Shown here one piece after another: positions 21,848-32,721 of a stretch of 64,000 bases of DNA. The translations under genes were made by a program, and so were the position numbers. The first letter of the stretch is position 1; every line of letters starts with the position of its first letter. The notes under the pieces were generated by a model that ran no database searches, was not told where the DNA came from, and saw nothing but the letters and a program-made list of their open reading frames with translations. This DNA is from Cryptomeria japonica (Eukaryota; Streptophyta; Pinopsida; Cupressales; Cupressaceae): assembly GCF_030272615.1 (NCBI RefSeq), contig NC_081409.1, positions 24,510,406 through 24,574,405 of the forward strand, read 5' to 3'.

Positions 21848-24442
21848 ATGGATGTCTTTGACATAGATGAACTATTAGGTGAAAATCCCCCACCACAACC
21901 CCCTCCTCCTCCTCCTCCTCCACCTCCACCACCACCACCACCACCACCACCACCCCCTAGATTGGATGAAATTCGTTTAAGAGAACGAATTAATGAAAAC
22001 CTACAAGTGATTGAACAAAACATTGCTGCTATCCAAAATGAGCAAGTCATGCCACCCCATCTTGTAGACTTTGCAAAATCAATGCAAACTGTTGTCGAGT
22101 CAGTTAGATCTATTGATTCTCAATTAGATCAATTTCATAGACGACGACAAGAGTTGCGTGATTTTTATGCTGATGGTTTAACTTATAGGCAAATCACTGA
22201 TTTGAAAATAACCAAAGCTCATTTATGTCCATATTTTACCAACCCAAAAACAAGAGAACCAATGCAACCTAACCAGAAAAGAATTTCAATTAGGTGGTGT
22301 GTGCATCCAGAAATGGCTAGATACTTTTGGGATAGATGGTGGATGGTTTTTGATTATCCACCACATCGTAATTATGAGGTCCCTTTTTATTTTTTGAAGA
22401 AATTATACTGTGAGTTTGTAATGAACCAAAAACCAAATTATTTTGATATTAAGTCATTCCAGGGTGTTGGTCGTGGAATGCCACAGCATAGATTAGGGGC
22501 ACGGAGTAATAATCCCCTACCAGATCCACCCATAGTTCCACTTGTTGCTCCATTGATTCTTGCAGATGTCCAAAATACATCATTCATTTCGACATTAGAT
22601 GCTTTGACTTCCCTCACAGGTAACCTGAGTGAGCAAGCTGCTCACATGGCATCTGCTCCTCGATGGATGCCACATATGTGTTCGAGTTGTCATGAGACGT
22701 GTGTAGGTCCTACTACTGCTGTAGGATCTACTTTAGTTCCAGATGAACATGATGCAGCAGATGATAGTATGATGACATCTTATATGGATTTTCTTTGCTC
22801 GGATGTTCATCTTGACCAGGTATAGATATATATATATATATATACATGTACACATGTCAATCTTTTTATATTTCATTAAATATAGGTATAAACTAAGTGC
22901 ATCTCTTTTCTTATACAATCTAATACTTCATTAAATAAATTTTGTTTATGTACATAAGGACTACACCTAATATTAGAGTCAATATTGCATCTACTGGAAC
23001 ACAACTCGGCACACCTTATGGGGTATAGTATAAATTTCTATCTAGACATTGTACTAGATCTTTTTAAGTTAATATGTTATCATCGTATACTATATAAATT
23101 TTCATGTTGATACATTGAATGCTTCTTTCTCCAGGATTCAGGTCATGAGGGACCCTCTACATCACATCGAGAAGAGGGTCTGACTATTGTGACACCATCT
23201 ATGGTATGTATCTTATAATTCTTGAATTAAATATGAACTCTTACAATATTGTAACTTAACTTGAAATTATTTAGTACACATATATATGTTCACTAAATAT
23301 GATTTCATTAAATGCATGTATGCAGGTGGACACTACCATTAGGATAGGTTATCCTCATAATTTTGACCAGAGCCAATTTGAATGCACATCGACATCCTTT
23401 GAGGTATTAATATGTAATACTTAATTTGATCTTATTTTGACTCTTAATTTAAGATTTAATTGGACACTTTGAATTTGACCTTGTACAGGAGTTAGCTAGC
23501 ACTACATTTGGTGTTGATACTGCACAAGATACTGCTAGAGGAGATACTGCAAGAGGATCTGATGAGCATATGGTAAGTTTGTAACTTAATTTATGAATTC
23601 TACTATATTTGATAAATGATTCTTTTAATAGTTAATTTCAAGTAATATTTTAATATTATTTTTTTATTGTACAGCATGAGATAGGTGGATCTGGACCACA
23701 TCCCGGGGACAAGAGAGATACTGCTAGAGGATCTGATGAGCATATGGTAAGTTTGTAACTTAATTTATGAATTCTACTATATTTGATAAATGATTCTTTT
23801 AATAGTTAATTTCAAGTAATATTTTAATATTATTTTTTTATTGTATAGCATGAGACAGGTGGATCTGGACCACGTCCCGGGGACAAGAGAGATACTGCTA
23901 GAGGATCTGATGAGCATATGGTAAGTTTGTAACTTAATTTACGAAGTCTACTATATTTGATAAATGATTCTTTTAATAGTTAATTTCAAGTAATATTTTA
24001 ATATTATTTTTTTATTGTATAGCATGAGACAGGTGGATCTGGACCACGTCCCGGGGACAAGAGAGATACTTCTAGAGGATCTGATGAGCATATGGTAAGT
24101 TTGTAACTTAATTTACAAATTCTACTATATTTGATAAATGATTCTTTTAATAGTTAATTTCAAGTAATATTTTAATATTATTTTTTTATTGTACAGCATG
24201 AGACAGGTGGATCTGGACCACGTCCCGGGGACAAGAGAGATACTACTAGAGGATCTGATGAGCATATGGTAAGTTTGTAACTTAATTTACGAATTCTACT
24301 ATATTTGATAAATGATTCTTTTAATAGTTAATTTCAAGTAATATTTTAATATTATTTTTTTATTGTACAGCATGAGACAGGTGGATCTGGACCACGTCCC
24401 GGGGACAAGAGACCACGAGATGTTATTGATGATAGCACTTAG
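21848..24442 (+). CDS. Element B plus-strand gene: polyproline protein with tandemly duplicated exons
   Basis: Unrecognised protein of about 540 residues. The first coding exon (to 22819; 324 codons from ATG 21848, where an upstream ATG at 21827 overlaps the splice acceptor) has a run of about 20 prolines, a heptad-like helix (LVDFAKSMQTVVESVRSIDS) and an aromatic block with WCVHPEMARYFWDRWWMVFD. Further exons are 22959-23022, 23135-23203, 23326-23403 and 23489-23572. Five 72-bp exons then follow at 23675, 23849, 24023, 24197 and 24371, and the last ends in DKRPRDVIDDST and a stop. Nearly all introns are phase 0 with GT-AG borders. Exon 22959-23022 is 64 bp and breaks the frame, so its borders are uncertain or it carries a frameshift. 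The role is unknown. Being partnered with a transposase, it may be an accessory DNA-binding protein. Confidence 0.6.
23675..24442 (+). repeat. Tandem exon-intron array, 174-bp period, five exons
   Basis: Exons at 23675-23746, 23849-23920, 24023-24094, 24197-24268 and 24371-24442 are 72 bp each. The introns between them are 102 bp each and nearly identical. Every unit encodes HETGGSGPRPGDKR followed by DTARGSDEHM, with small changes (the first has HEIGGSGPHPGDKR). The last unit switches to a terminal sequence. Each unit keeps gtaagt and tacag or tatag splice signals and phase 0, so skipping or adding a unit leaves the frame intact. Confidence 0.9.
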
Positions 24443-25151
24443 ATTTTACTGTTTATTTGGCTTTGATATGTACTTTTTTATGGACTTTACACATTTGTTT
24501 ACACATGCACATACTTTATATATATGGATAGTTGCATAATAGGATTAGATCATATATATTTTGTGCATACTTTATATATTTTGTGCACATTAGATATTAT
24601 GTGGAGTGAACATCATGTTACCATCTAGACATATATATGGATTAGATATTATATGGATTATGTGGACTTGAAATTTTACTGTTTATTTGGTTCCGATATG
24701 TACTGTTTTACAGGCTTTACAGATTTGTTTACACGTGCACACACATACTTTATATATATGGATAGTTTCATAATAGGATTAGATCATATATATTATGTGC
24801 ATACTTTATGTGTATTGTGCCCATTAGATATTATGTGGACTTGAAATTATGTGCACATTAGATCATATATATTGACTTGAAATTATGTGGACTTGAAATT
24901 TTGTGCATACTTTACATATTATGTGGACTTGAAATTTTATTTATGGAAGTTGTGCTTAAACAACTTTATAGGCATTATGTGAACTTGTAATTTTATTTTT
25001 GGAATTTCATTTAAATAGTTCTTGTGATTAGATAAACTAAATGTGCATACATCATGAACTAAGTATCGAAACATATCTTATAATTATAACATATTCTAGA
25101 TTAAAAAGTATCATTTAACAAATATAATGAATAGAACTTGATTAAAACATA
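24443..25151. other. 3' flank of the plus-strand gene with a direct duplication
   Basis: AT-rich DNA. The segments 24452-24605 and 24669-24838 are diverged direct copies (both contain tatatatggatagtt and aggattagatcatatata). No gene is seen. Polyadenylation signals are plausible but not distinctive. Confidence 0.5.
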
Positions 25152-25156
25152 ATTAT

Positions 25157-25475
25157 TGTTAGAGTAAAGTAATTAATTAACTTTGCTCTCCTCTTAAGAT
25201 TTCCCTTTATGCACATATTAGTCATTTAATAATTAATATTTAATTATTAAATGCACACACCTTAGGGTTAGGTTTTCCTTTTGGTGTTGATGTCCTTTAT
25301 AAGGATTGATCTCTTGTATTGTTCATTTTTCTTGATTCATTTTTCTCTGATAATACATCTTTTCTCTTTGTCAGAGCCAAAACCCTTGTATTCGTTCTCT
25401 CTCTTTCTCTGTGACAGGTTTCTTGCATGCAGGTTTCTTTTGGGTTCTGTGGATTTGTATTTCTCAAATCCTACA
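25157..25475 (+). repeat. 5' LTR of element C
   Basis: It begins TGTTAGAG and ends CCTACA. It contains a TATA-like tttataag at about 25293 and a pyrimidine-rich R-U5 part. It matches the 3' LTR except at three sites in the middle. Confidence 0.95.
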
Positions 25476-25487
25476 TGGTATCAGAGC
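25476..25487 (+). other. Primer-binding site of element C
   Basis: tggtatcagagc immediately follows the 5' LTR without a spacer. It pairs with initiator-methionine tRNA to prime minus-strand synthesis. Confidence 0.9.
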
Positions 25488-26671
25488 TGGATCTGCTGCA
25501 GCTTGTTCAGACTTTTGAAAGATTTTGAGATCCAGGTTTTGGTTGCATCAGATCTGTGTTTGTCTTTTGTTTTTTATTTTGGAATAGGGGGGGGGGGGGG
25601 GGGTATTTTTTTTTCGGTGCACTTTGAGCCCAAACAGACCTCACCGTTGAGCTCGTAGCACCCAAAAACCCCTATTTCCATATAAAATTCGTCCGATTTG
25701 GACACAGTTGCTCCAGGAGGCAAATTTTTTTTGGCCCCAAGGCCGTACGGCCCTAGGGCACAAAAACCGAGGCGGAAAAAATAAAATAAAATAAAATAAA
25801 ATGCAGTTTTTTAAAAAAATTTGGGTGCAGCCAGTGTTAAAAAAAACGCAGCCACCGCCCAGCCCGGCGGCCACCGCCGCTGGTGGTAACCCGCCCATGC
25901 GCAGCTCCACGCTCAGCCGCCGCCCGCCGCGCCGCCTGTTGCCCGCCGCGCCGCCCGTCGAGACCCCGCCGCCCGGGCGCCGCCTGCGCTCCACCTGCGC
26001 GCCGCCCGCTGCCCGAAAGCATCGCCCACCGCCAGCAGCGCCGCCCCCTGCGCCCGCCCCTAGTCGCCCAGAGGACCAAGGGCTTTTTTTTTTAAGCCCT
26101 TGAGGGCTTAAAGGCCCATCTGGGTCCCTTTAGGAGCAGTTTTACAAAATCGGGCATAACTTGGGCGTCCGATCTCTGTTTTTCAAAAACGAATAGGCGT
26201 TGGAAAGCTGGTTCCGAGCCTGATCTAATTAATGCAGGACTTTTTTTCTGATTTTGCCATTTTTTAGTGTTTTTTGCCAGTCAAAGTCAGAACAAGTTTT
26301 TTGCACTCCAGGAGCCATATCTTTTGCATACAGACTCCGTTTTTCGCAAGCGAATAGGCGTCGGAAAGGTGGTTCTGTGCTCTTTCCAGATCTAAAGTCT
26401 ATTTCATCAAAAAAATCTTCAGGTGCTCCAAATTTTGTCTCGACCCGCTATTGCTTTCTATCATTTTCTGGCTTTCAGTTTGTACTGGGGATTAGTTTTT
26501 TGCATTGTGGGGGGGTGTTTTCTCTTGCTTTCTGTTATTTACATCAGAAAACTAGAATTTACAAAAACCAATACAAAAAAAATCAAACCCCCTTCTGCAT
26601 CTTCTGTCTAGTTCTGAAAGACCACTTAATAATAATTAAAAATTCAGACCAGTTGAGGCACAGTTCACAGG
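25488..26671 (+). other. Leader of element C with G-run and GC-rich island
   Basis: The untranslated leader is about 1.2 kb. It contains a run of roughly sixteen G at about 25587-25602 and a 240-bp GC-rich, CpG-rich block (25840-26080) in otherwise AT-rich DNA. ORFs in this block on both strands are composition artefacts. Long structured leaders are known in plant copia elements, but a function is not shown here. Confidence 0.6.
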
Positions 26672-27586
26672 ATGGTAGACAGACCTATTGAATCTCTCAC
26701 ACCGCATAATTACCACACTTGGAAGGGTCGCATGATGACTCTTCTCCAGTCAAAAGGGTTATGGTCCTATTTGGATGAGGTTCAGCCTCAGTTGACATGT
26801 CCTTTTGAGATTATGCAGCACAGGAACAATATGGATCAAGCTATGGGATTGATGGCTTTACACATTTCCGACAGTCTCCAGTTTCATCTTGAAGGTTGTA
26901 TCACTCCTCGAGCCATTTGGACCAAGTTTGAGGGACTTTTTGGTACTGTCAACGAGTTCAGAGCTTTGCAGCTTGAGGCAGAGTTAACTTCCTTGGTACC
27001 TGATTCATTTCCTTCTATTGAGGACTTTCTGATGAAGTTCAAACAACAAAGATCTATCTTGCAGGGTTGTGGTAAGACTAAGACTGATACAGAGTGCATT
27101 TTCCTGATTCTCTCCAAGCTTCGGGGTCCATTTCAGATCTTCTCTTCGACCTTCTATTCTACCATGGATGCCTTGGGTGCTCGACATGACATGCCTTCTT
27201 TTGAGGTCTTTTGTGATCGTCTGACTCATGAGCAAGCTAAGCTTAAGCAGTTGGATTCACTTTTAGGTTCACAGAACCAAGCATTGGTAGCCCAGTCCTC
27301 CAAAGGAAAACAGAAGCAGAAACCGAAGCCTAAGAAAGATTCAGAGGCTAGTGAGAATCCCTCCAAGCCACCACCTAAGTTTGATTCAAAACCACAGTCC
27401 AATTCTAAACAAGGCAAATCTTCAAAGTTTGGTGAGTCTTCCTCCAAGACTAAGAAGAAATCAGGTGATCCTTGCAGTTTTTGTGGCAAGGAAGGACATC
27501 CCGTTTCCAGGTGTTGGAAACATTTAGAGGCTTTGGAGGAAGCCATGCAGCAGCATAATATCAGTGCACCACAGCCTCCTTCATAG
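26672..27586 (+). pseudogene. Element C gag
   Basis: 304 codons from ATG. The capsid part has HNYHTWKGRMMTLLQSKGLW near the start and a UBN2/retrotran-gag-like helical core. A Lys/Ser-rich basic region follows, then the zinc knuckle CSFCGKEGHPVSRCWKH (CX2CX4HX4C intact). It ends at TAG 27584-27586, in frame with the following protease. In most copia elements gag and pol form one reading, so this TAG is either a lesion (CAG to TAG) or, less likely, a leaky stop. Confidence 0.9.
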
Positions 27587-28729
27587 CCCATAGGGAAAGG
27601 TCATGCTCTTTCTGCACGAGCATTGTCCTCAGCGTCCACTTGGATTCTAGATTCTGGTGCCTCTCACCATATGACACACACACAGGATTTGGTCACCGCT
27701 CTTGCTCCTACAGGCACTAGACATATTGCAGTTGGTGACTCAGCACATCTTTCCGTTCAGAGTTCTAGTACTGTTTCATTGGATGGTGGTTGTCTTCAGG
27801 ATGTGCTTTTGGTTCCTGACATTTCGACAAACCTTCTATCCGTTTATCAGATTTGCCACTCTGGCTCTGGTAAGATAGTTGAGTTCTCTCCACATGATGT
27901 GGTTATTCGAGATCTTCATGATCCTGACTTGGTTGTGGCTACTGGGAGTGTGGATTCTGCATCTCACTTATATAGTTTTGATGGCTTTGAGAGTTCAGAC
28001 ACTGTTGGTTCCTCTCTTATAGCACATGCAGATTCAGTGAGCAGGCTTTGGCATGAGCGTTTGGGTCATGTCAATTACAGATATCTACAGCAGATGAGTA
28101 CACAAGCACTTGTGATTGGGCTTCCACAGATTTCTTGTACAGATGGTGTATGTCGTGGTTGTGTCCTTGGCAAACATCATCGAGATCCTTTTCCTAAGGG
28201 TCGAGCCTCTCGTGCTAGGGCAGCCCTAGAGTTGGTACACAATGATCTTATGTCCTTTCCGACTCCTTCTTTTTCAAGGGCCCGTTATGTACTCACTTTT
28301 ATTGATGACTTCTCCAGACGTACATGGGTGTACTTTCTTAAGTACAAGTCTGATGTCTTTGACTCTTTCAGGAAGTTTAAGACATTTGTGGAGAAGCAAT
28401 CTGGACTTTCTATCAGGAGGATACGCACAGATAATGGGGGGGAGTATGTAAATCAGGCTTTCAGAGATTTTTGCACTGAGCATGGTTTACAACATCAGTT
28501 TACAGTTCCTTATACCCCTCAACAGAATGGTGTTGCTGAGAGAAAGAACAGAACCTTACGGGAGATGGCAAATTGTATGATACAGTCTCGAGCTATGAGT
28601 TCTTCATTTTGGGCTGAGGCAGTCAATTGTGCCAATTATATTCAGAATCGGATGCCCCATAAGGCATTACGACATATAACTCCTGAGGGGGCTTGGACCC
28701 ATGTCAAGCCTGATGTTTCTACATTCTGA
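27587..28729 (+). pseudogene. Element C protease and integrase
   Basis: The aspartic protease motif ILDSGASHHM lies at about 27643-27672. Pre-integrase follows with HERLGHVNYRYLQQ and CRGCVLGKHHRDPFPKG (zinc HHCC). The integrase core has its catalytic residues in HNDLMSF, RTDNGGEY and PQQNGVAERKN, so D, D and E are present. The reading stops at TGA 28727-28729, where the family usually has a Trp before VFG. The same frame then continues. Confidence 0.9.
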
Positions 28730-29470
28730 GTTTTTGGTAGTGAGGCTTGGGCATTTATTCCTAATGCTCAGCGGATAGCCATGGAGAGGAAGAGCCGACC
28801 ACTCATATTTGTTGGCTACTGTGAGGATGTTAAGGCATACACGTTGTTTGATCCTGATTCCAGAGAGGTCTTGTTTCGGCGGGATGTCCAGTTTGATGAG
28901 TGCTATCCTCAGATGGATTCTCCATCACCAGCTTCTCCCTCATTGCCTACTCCTTCCTCTTCATCTCTTGAGGATTACTTATCTCTTAAGGATGATGTAG
29001 ATCATGATCCACCATCTCCACCACCACCAGTTGCTCCGTCTTTGCCGAAGTGGGCCCGTGATACTGTTGATGCAGCTGGTTCTTTGGCAGGTGATCCTTC
29101 AGATACTCGTCGCACTCGTGCTCAGACATCTGGTTCTAGTCTTTTGAGTCATACCCTTTCAGATGATCCTCAAAAGTTTTCAGAGGCGACAGGACACCCA
29201 GAGTGGGATAGGGCCATGGATGAGGAGTATTCTTCTTTGATGAAGAATCATACTTGGGATCTTTGTCCTCTTCCTAAGGGAAGAAAGTTGGTTCGGTGCA
29301 AGTGGGTGTATCGTACCAAGTATGCTGCAGATGGTTCTATTGATAAGTATAAGGCCCGTCTTGTTGCGAAGGTGTTTTCTCAGGTAGAGGGTATTGACTA
29401 CTCTGAGACCTTTGCTCCTGTCGCCAAGATGAATTCTATACGCCTGGTACTTTCACTTGCAGCTTCATAG
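28730..29470 (+). pseudogene. Element C integrase tail and start of reverse transcriptase
   Basis: The reading continues with VFGSEAWAFI and RPLIFVGYCEDVKAYTLFDP (integrase C-terminus), then a Ser/Pro-rich linker, then reverse transcriptase entry (AMDEEYSSLMKNHTWDLCPL and RCKWVYRTKYAADGSIDKYK). It ends at TAG 29468-29470, inside the reverse transcriptase. Confidence 0.9.
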
Positions 29471-30700
29471 GGATGGATAGTGTTTCAGATGGATGTGAAG
29501 AGTGCCTTCTTGCATGGAGACCTACATGAGGAGATCTATATGGAGCAGCCTCAGGGTTTTGTGTAGGACACTTCTTTGGTTTGCAGACTTCGACATTCAT
29601 TATATGGTCTCAAACAAGCCCACAGGGCTTGGTATGAGAAGATGGACTCCTTCTTGCTTTCCTTGCACTTCACACACTGTCATTCTGATCACATAGTCTA
29701 TATTCAGCGTCAGGAGGGTGATCTTTTGATTCTAGTGCTATATGTAGATAATCTCATCATTACAGGTAGCTCATCCTCCATGATTCAGAGTGTTCAGAGA
29801 GCTTTGATGGAGCAGTTTGAGATGACCGATCTTGGTCTCTTGCACTTCTTTCTGGGTCTACAGGTTATTCAGTCTTCGGATGGGATTTCCATTTTTCAGG
29901 AGAAGTATGCTCTTGATATGCTTCAGCGATTTGGCATGCTTGATTGCAAGTCTGCCCCCACTCCATTTCAGTCAGGTGTTGTTTTGTCTTCCACTTGCTC
30001 TACTCCTTCAGTAGACCCCACTTTATACAGGCAGTTGGTTGGCAGTCTGTTGTACCTGACACATTCTCATCCTGATCTTTCCTTTGCGGTTGGCCTTGTC
30101 TCTCGGTTCTCCCATGATCCTCATGAGAGCCATTGGCAAGCAACCAAACATATTTTGAGATATATTCGGGGCACCACACATTATGGCATTCACTACTCTT
30201 CAGGATCCCCTCACATCATTGGCTTCACTGACTCCGATTGGGCTGGTGATGTCAATGATCGGAAGTCTACTTCTGGCTTCATTTTTTGCCTTGGTTCTGG
30301 TCCTATCACATGGTCTTGCAAGAAGCAATCTGCTATTGCATTATCATCTACAGAGGCTAAGTACCGTGCAACAGTGTTAGCCAGTCAGGAGGTTTTATGG
30401 CTTCGGCAGTCGATGACAGGGTTTGGGTTTCCTCCAGATTGTCCTACTATTCTTTGGTGTGACAACCAGAGTGCCATTCACATTTCTCGCAACCCAGTGG
30501 AGCATCAGTGGACAAAGCATATTGAAATCCACATGCACTTCATCAGATAGTTGATTCAGGATGGTTCTCTCATCTTGGAGTATATTCCTACAGAGGAGCA
30601 GGTTGCTGACATCTTCACTAAACCTTTGGCATCTCCGCGCTATCTTCAGTTGCGCTCAATGCTTGGGGTGAAGGAAGTTGTCCTTGGGGGGTCTCAGTGA
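29471..30700 (+). pseudogene. Element C reverse transcriptase and RNase H
   Basis: The frame continues with [20 protein letters not shown], a TAG at 29564-29566, LRHSLYGLKQAHRAWYEKM and the active-site box at 29741-29752. The box reads YVDN instead of YVDD, a G-to-A change that should abolish polymerase activity. RNase H follows (FTDSDWAGDVNDRKSTSGF, LSSTEAKYRA). After TAG 30548-30550 the frame runs to TGA 30698-30700, with the typical tail EQVADIFTKPL. Confidence 0.9.
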
Positions 30701-30921
30701 GGCCTTCCTTCCTTCATGTTTTCTTTTCAGCATGATTCTTTATCTCTTTTTGGAGAGGAGTTTTTTCCCGCTGGGTTTTCTCCTTTACTCTGCTTTATAG
30801 AGATTTTCTTGTATTCGGGTACCTCATCAGGCCTTGTTGCCGGGACCCTCTTTTGCATTGTAGTTCCTTTTCTTTTTTCTGCATTGTTTGTAGCTGCATT
30901 GTAGCTCATCTTAAGGGGGGG

Positions 30922-31240
30922 TGTTAGAGTAAAGTAATTAATTAACTTTGCTCTCCTCTTAAGATTTCCCTTTATGCACATATTAGTCATTTAATAATTA
31001 ATATTTAATTATTAAATGCACACACCTTAGGGTTAGGTTTTCCTTTTAGTGTTGATCTCCTTTATAAGGATTGATCTCTTGTATTATTCATTTTTCTTGA
31101 TTCATTTTTCTCTGATAATACATCTTTTCTCTTTGTCAGAGCCAAAACCCTTGTATTCGTTCTCTCTCTTTCTCTGTGACAGGTTTCTTGCATGCAGGTT
31201 TCTTTTGGGTTCTGTGGATTTGTATTTCTCAAATCCTACA
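30922..31240 (+). repeat. 3' LTR of element C
   Basis: The same 319 bp as the 5' LTR. It follows the purine tract aaggggggg (30913-30921) and is followed by the attat target duplication. Confidence 0.95.
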
Positions 31241-31245
31241 ATTAT

Positions 31246-31406
31246 CTCATTCATAAATTTGACCAATAGTCTCTCATTTATGTATATTGTACACAAAATG
31301 TAATCAAGAAGACATATCTAAAATAAAATAAACAGTCTATTTAAATAACTTTGTTTTCATTGATGCCTTCTACTTGTGGTAGACCTGAAACAAAATTTTA
31401 CTAGAT
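31246..31406 (-). other. 3' flank of the element B transposase gene
   Basis: Short noncoding stretch between element C and the transposase stop. On the minus strand it would be the transposase 3' UTR. Before C inserted, it lay next to the DNA at 25151. Confidence 0.4.
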
Positions 31407-31916
31407 TCATTCCATTATACCATTTGCATCCTCTCTCTTTTGCAAAGCATCTATAATTGTCTCATGCTCTTCCATAGAGAGAGTCCATAATTGTTTATTA
31501 GCAGGCCTGCCACGATATCTATCCAATTTTATATTAGTTGCCACTACCAAATGCGAGTAATGTATAATCTTCTTCTCTAATTCATAATCTTCAAATGAGG
31601 GCAATCCATTCTTTCTTGTTAGATATTTGCATAGCCAAGTGCCAACAACAACCACAGATCCTGTTGGATAGTCATAACCATCATCATCTACTCGAGGAGT
31701 AGTTAGCTCATGTTTTGGCTCTACACATCGAGCCAACCAATACTCTATCCCCTCTTCATTGTCCTCTCGTGCAACAACAGCATAGACATGTCCTGTGCAC
31801 AAAACAATTTTATTTTAATATTTAATGAGAAATAAAAACAAAAATATACACTGTAAGATTTCATAAATTTATGTACTATTTAATAAATCAAAACAAATTT
31901 CAAAAATAATTTTACC
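31407..31916 (-). pseudogene. Transposase C-terminal exons with BAH/Tudor-like composition
   Basis: The minus strand reads DEDMDQMFASNDYDPISDLI to a donor at 31916/31915 (gtaaaa). An intron of 123 bp follows, then from 31792 GHVYAVVAREDNEEGIEYWL and ARCVEPKHEL. Codon phase is kept across the splice. The W-x-A-R/K-C pattern resembles small beta-barrel reader domains, but this is only a suggestion. Confidence 0.6.
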
Positions 31917-31998
31917 TTGTTGTATCAGATCTGAAATGGGATCATAGTCATTTGATGCAAACATTTGATCCATATCTTCATCAGTTCTTTCATGCGGA

Positions 31999-32712
31999 TC
32001 ATTTGCATCTATGGGTTTTCAATGATCTTTGTTGCCATTCTTCAACCCATTCTTTATTCTCACAAAATTCCCAATCTCCGGAAACACAAAATTGACAAAA
32101 GCAAGCAAGTTGCCTTGTGAATATAGTCCATGTGTTTGAATTAGAACTCTTAAACGAATGCCATTTAGCTGATCCAATGATGGTATTACAATCATGCCGA
32201 ATAGGAATACTATCTTCCTCTATCAACCAGAAGAAACGTCGAATTGCAGAGTTTTCAATTGATCCTTTTGACAACTTTGAATTGCACCAATCTACAACTG
32301 CACAAGCATCTTTGAATTTCACTGCATCCTCGAATTTCAATTGTTCTCTAGCAAGAGCTCTTTTTATACAGGCACCGGCTCCATCGTGTTCCCCCTTACC
32401 ATGTCCCGCTTCAAAAAAACTCCATAAATGTTGGACACTGGTTATCTTGTGAACTTTGCATAGCCAATAAAACATTCTTGCATTTTTGAATTGTCTAGTG
32501 CAGTTATCTGACCATATTATATGTTGTTTCATGTCAATTTCTCTTTCCTTAAGATTATCATAAAATACCTCGAAGCAATGTTGGACAAACTCTGAAGAGT
32601 GTAATCGATTATCGCTAACATAGAAATGATACTCCCTCAAAAAAATTTTGTTATCTTCTGTACTGTCATGGTCATGTCTATATATAATGTGCACAAATAT
32701 GGCCACTTGCAT
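31999..32712 (-). pseudogene. Transposase segment with the second Asp and the GHGKG box
   Basis: 237 codons carrying HIIWSDNCTRQFKNARMFYW (second Asp) and HLWSFFEAGHGKGEHDGAGA (glutamate, HGKG and DG). The FFEAGHGKG box is the strongest family signature. The tail after residue 200 includes CQFCVSGDWEFC, a possible zinc site, before a frameshift near 32015. Confidence 0.7.
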
Positions 32713-32721
32713 TGAGTTGTA

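Larger units (their letters stand above)
25157..31240 (+). mobile_element. Element C: complete Ty1/copia LTR retrotransposon
   Basis: The two LTRs are 319 bp each (25157-25475 and 30922-31240) and differ at only three positions by my alignment. The target duplication attat lies on both sides (25152-25156 and 31241-31245). A PBS follows the 5' LTR and a polypurine tract precedes the 3' LTR. One continuous gag-pol frame runs from 26672 to 30700 with five nonsense codons and no frameshift. Low LTR divergence marks it as the youngest layer of the nest. Confidence 0.95.

Noticed and set aside
21745-22050. Minus-strand ORF with a polyglycine tract
   Set aside because: It is the antisense of the polyproline codons in the plus-strand gene, which has splice sites and a longer coherent reading.
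25801-26103. GC-rich ORFs on both strands with Pro/Ala/Arg-rich products (25801-26103, 25837-26079, 25883-26095, 25641-25994)
   Set aside because: They overlap on both strands within the GC-rich leader of copia C and have extreme composition. They are long only because AT-rich stop codons are rare there.
27584-27586. Programmed stop-codon readthrough between gag and pol of copia C
   Set aside because: Four more nonsense codons of the same kind lie downstream in the same frame, so a mutational origin is simpler, although readthrough is not excluded for this one.
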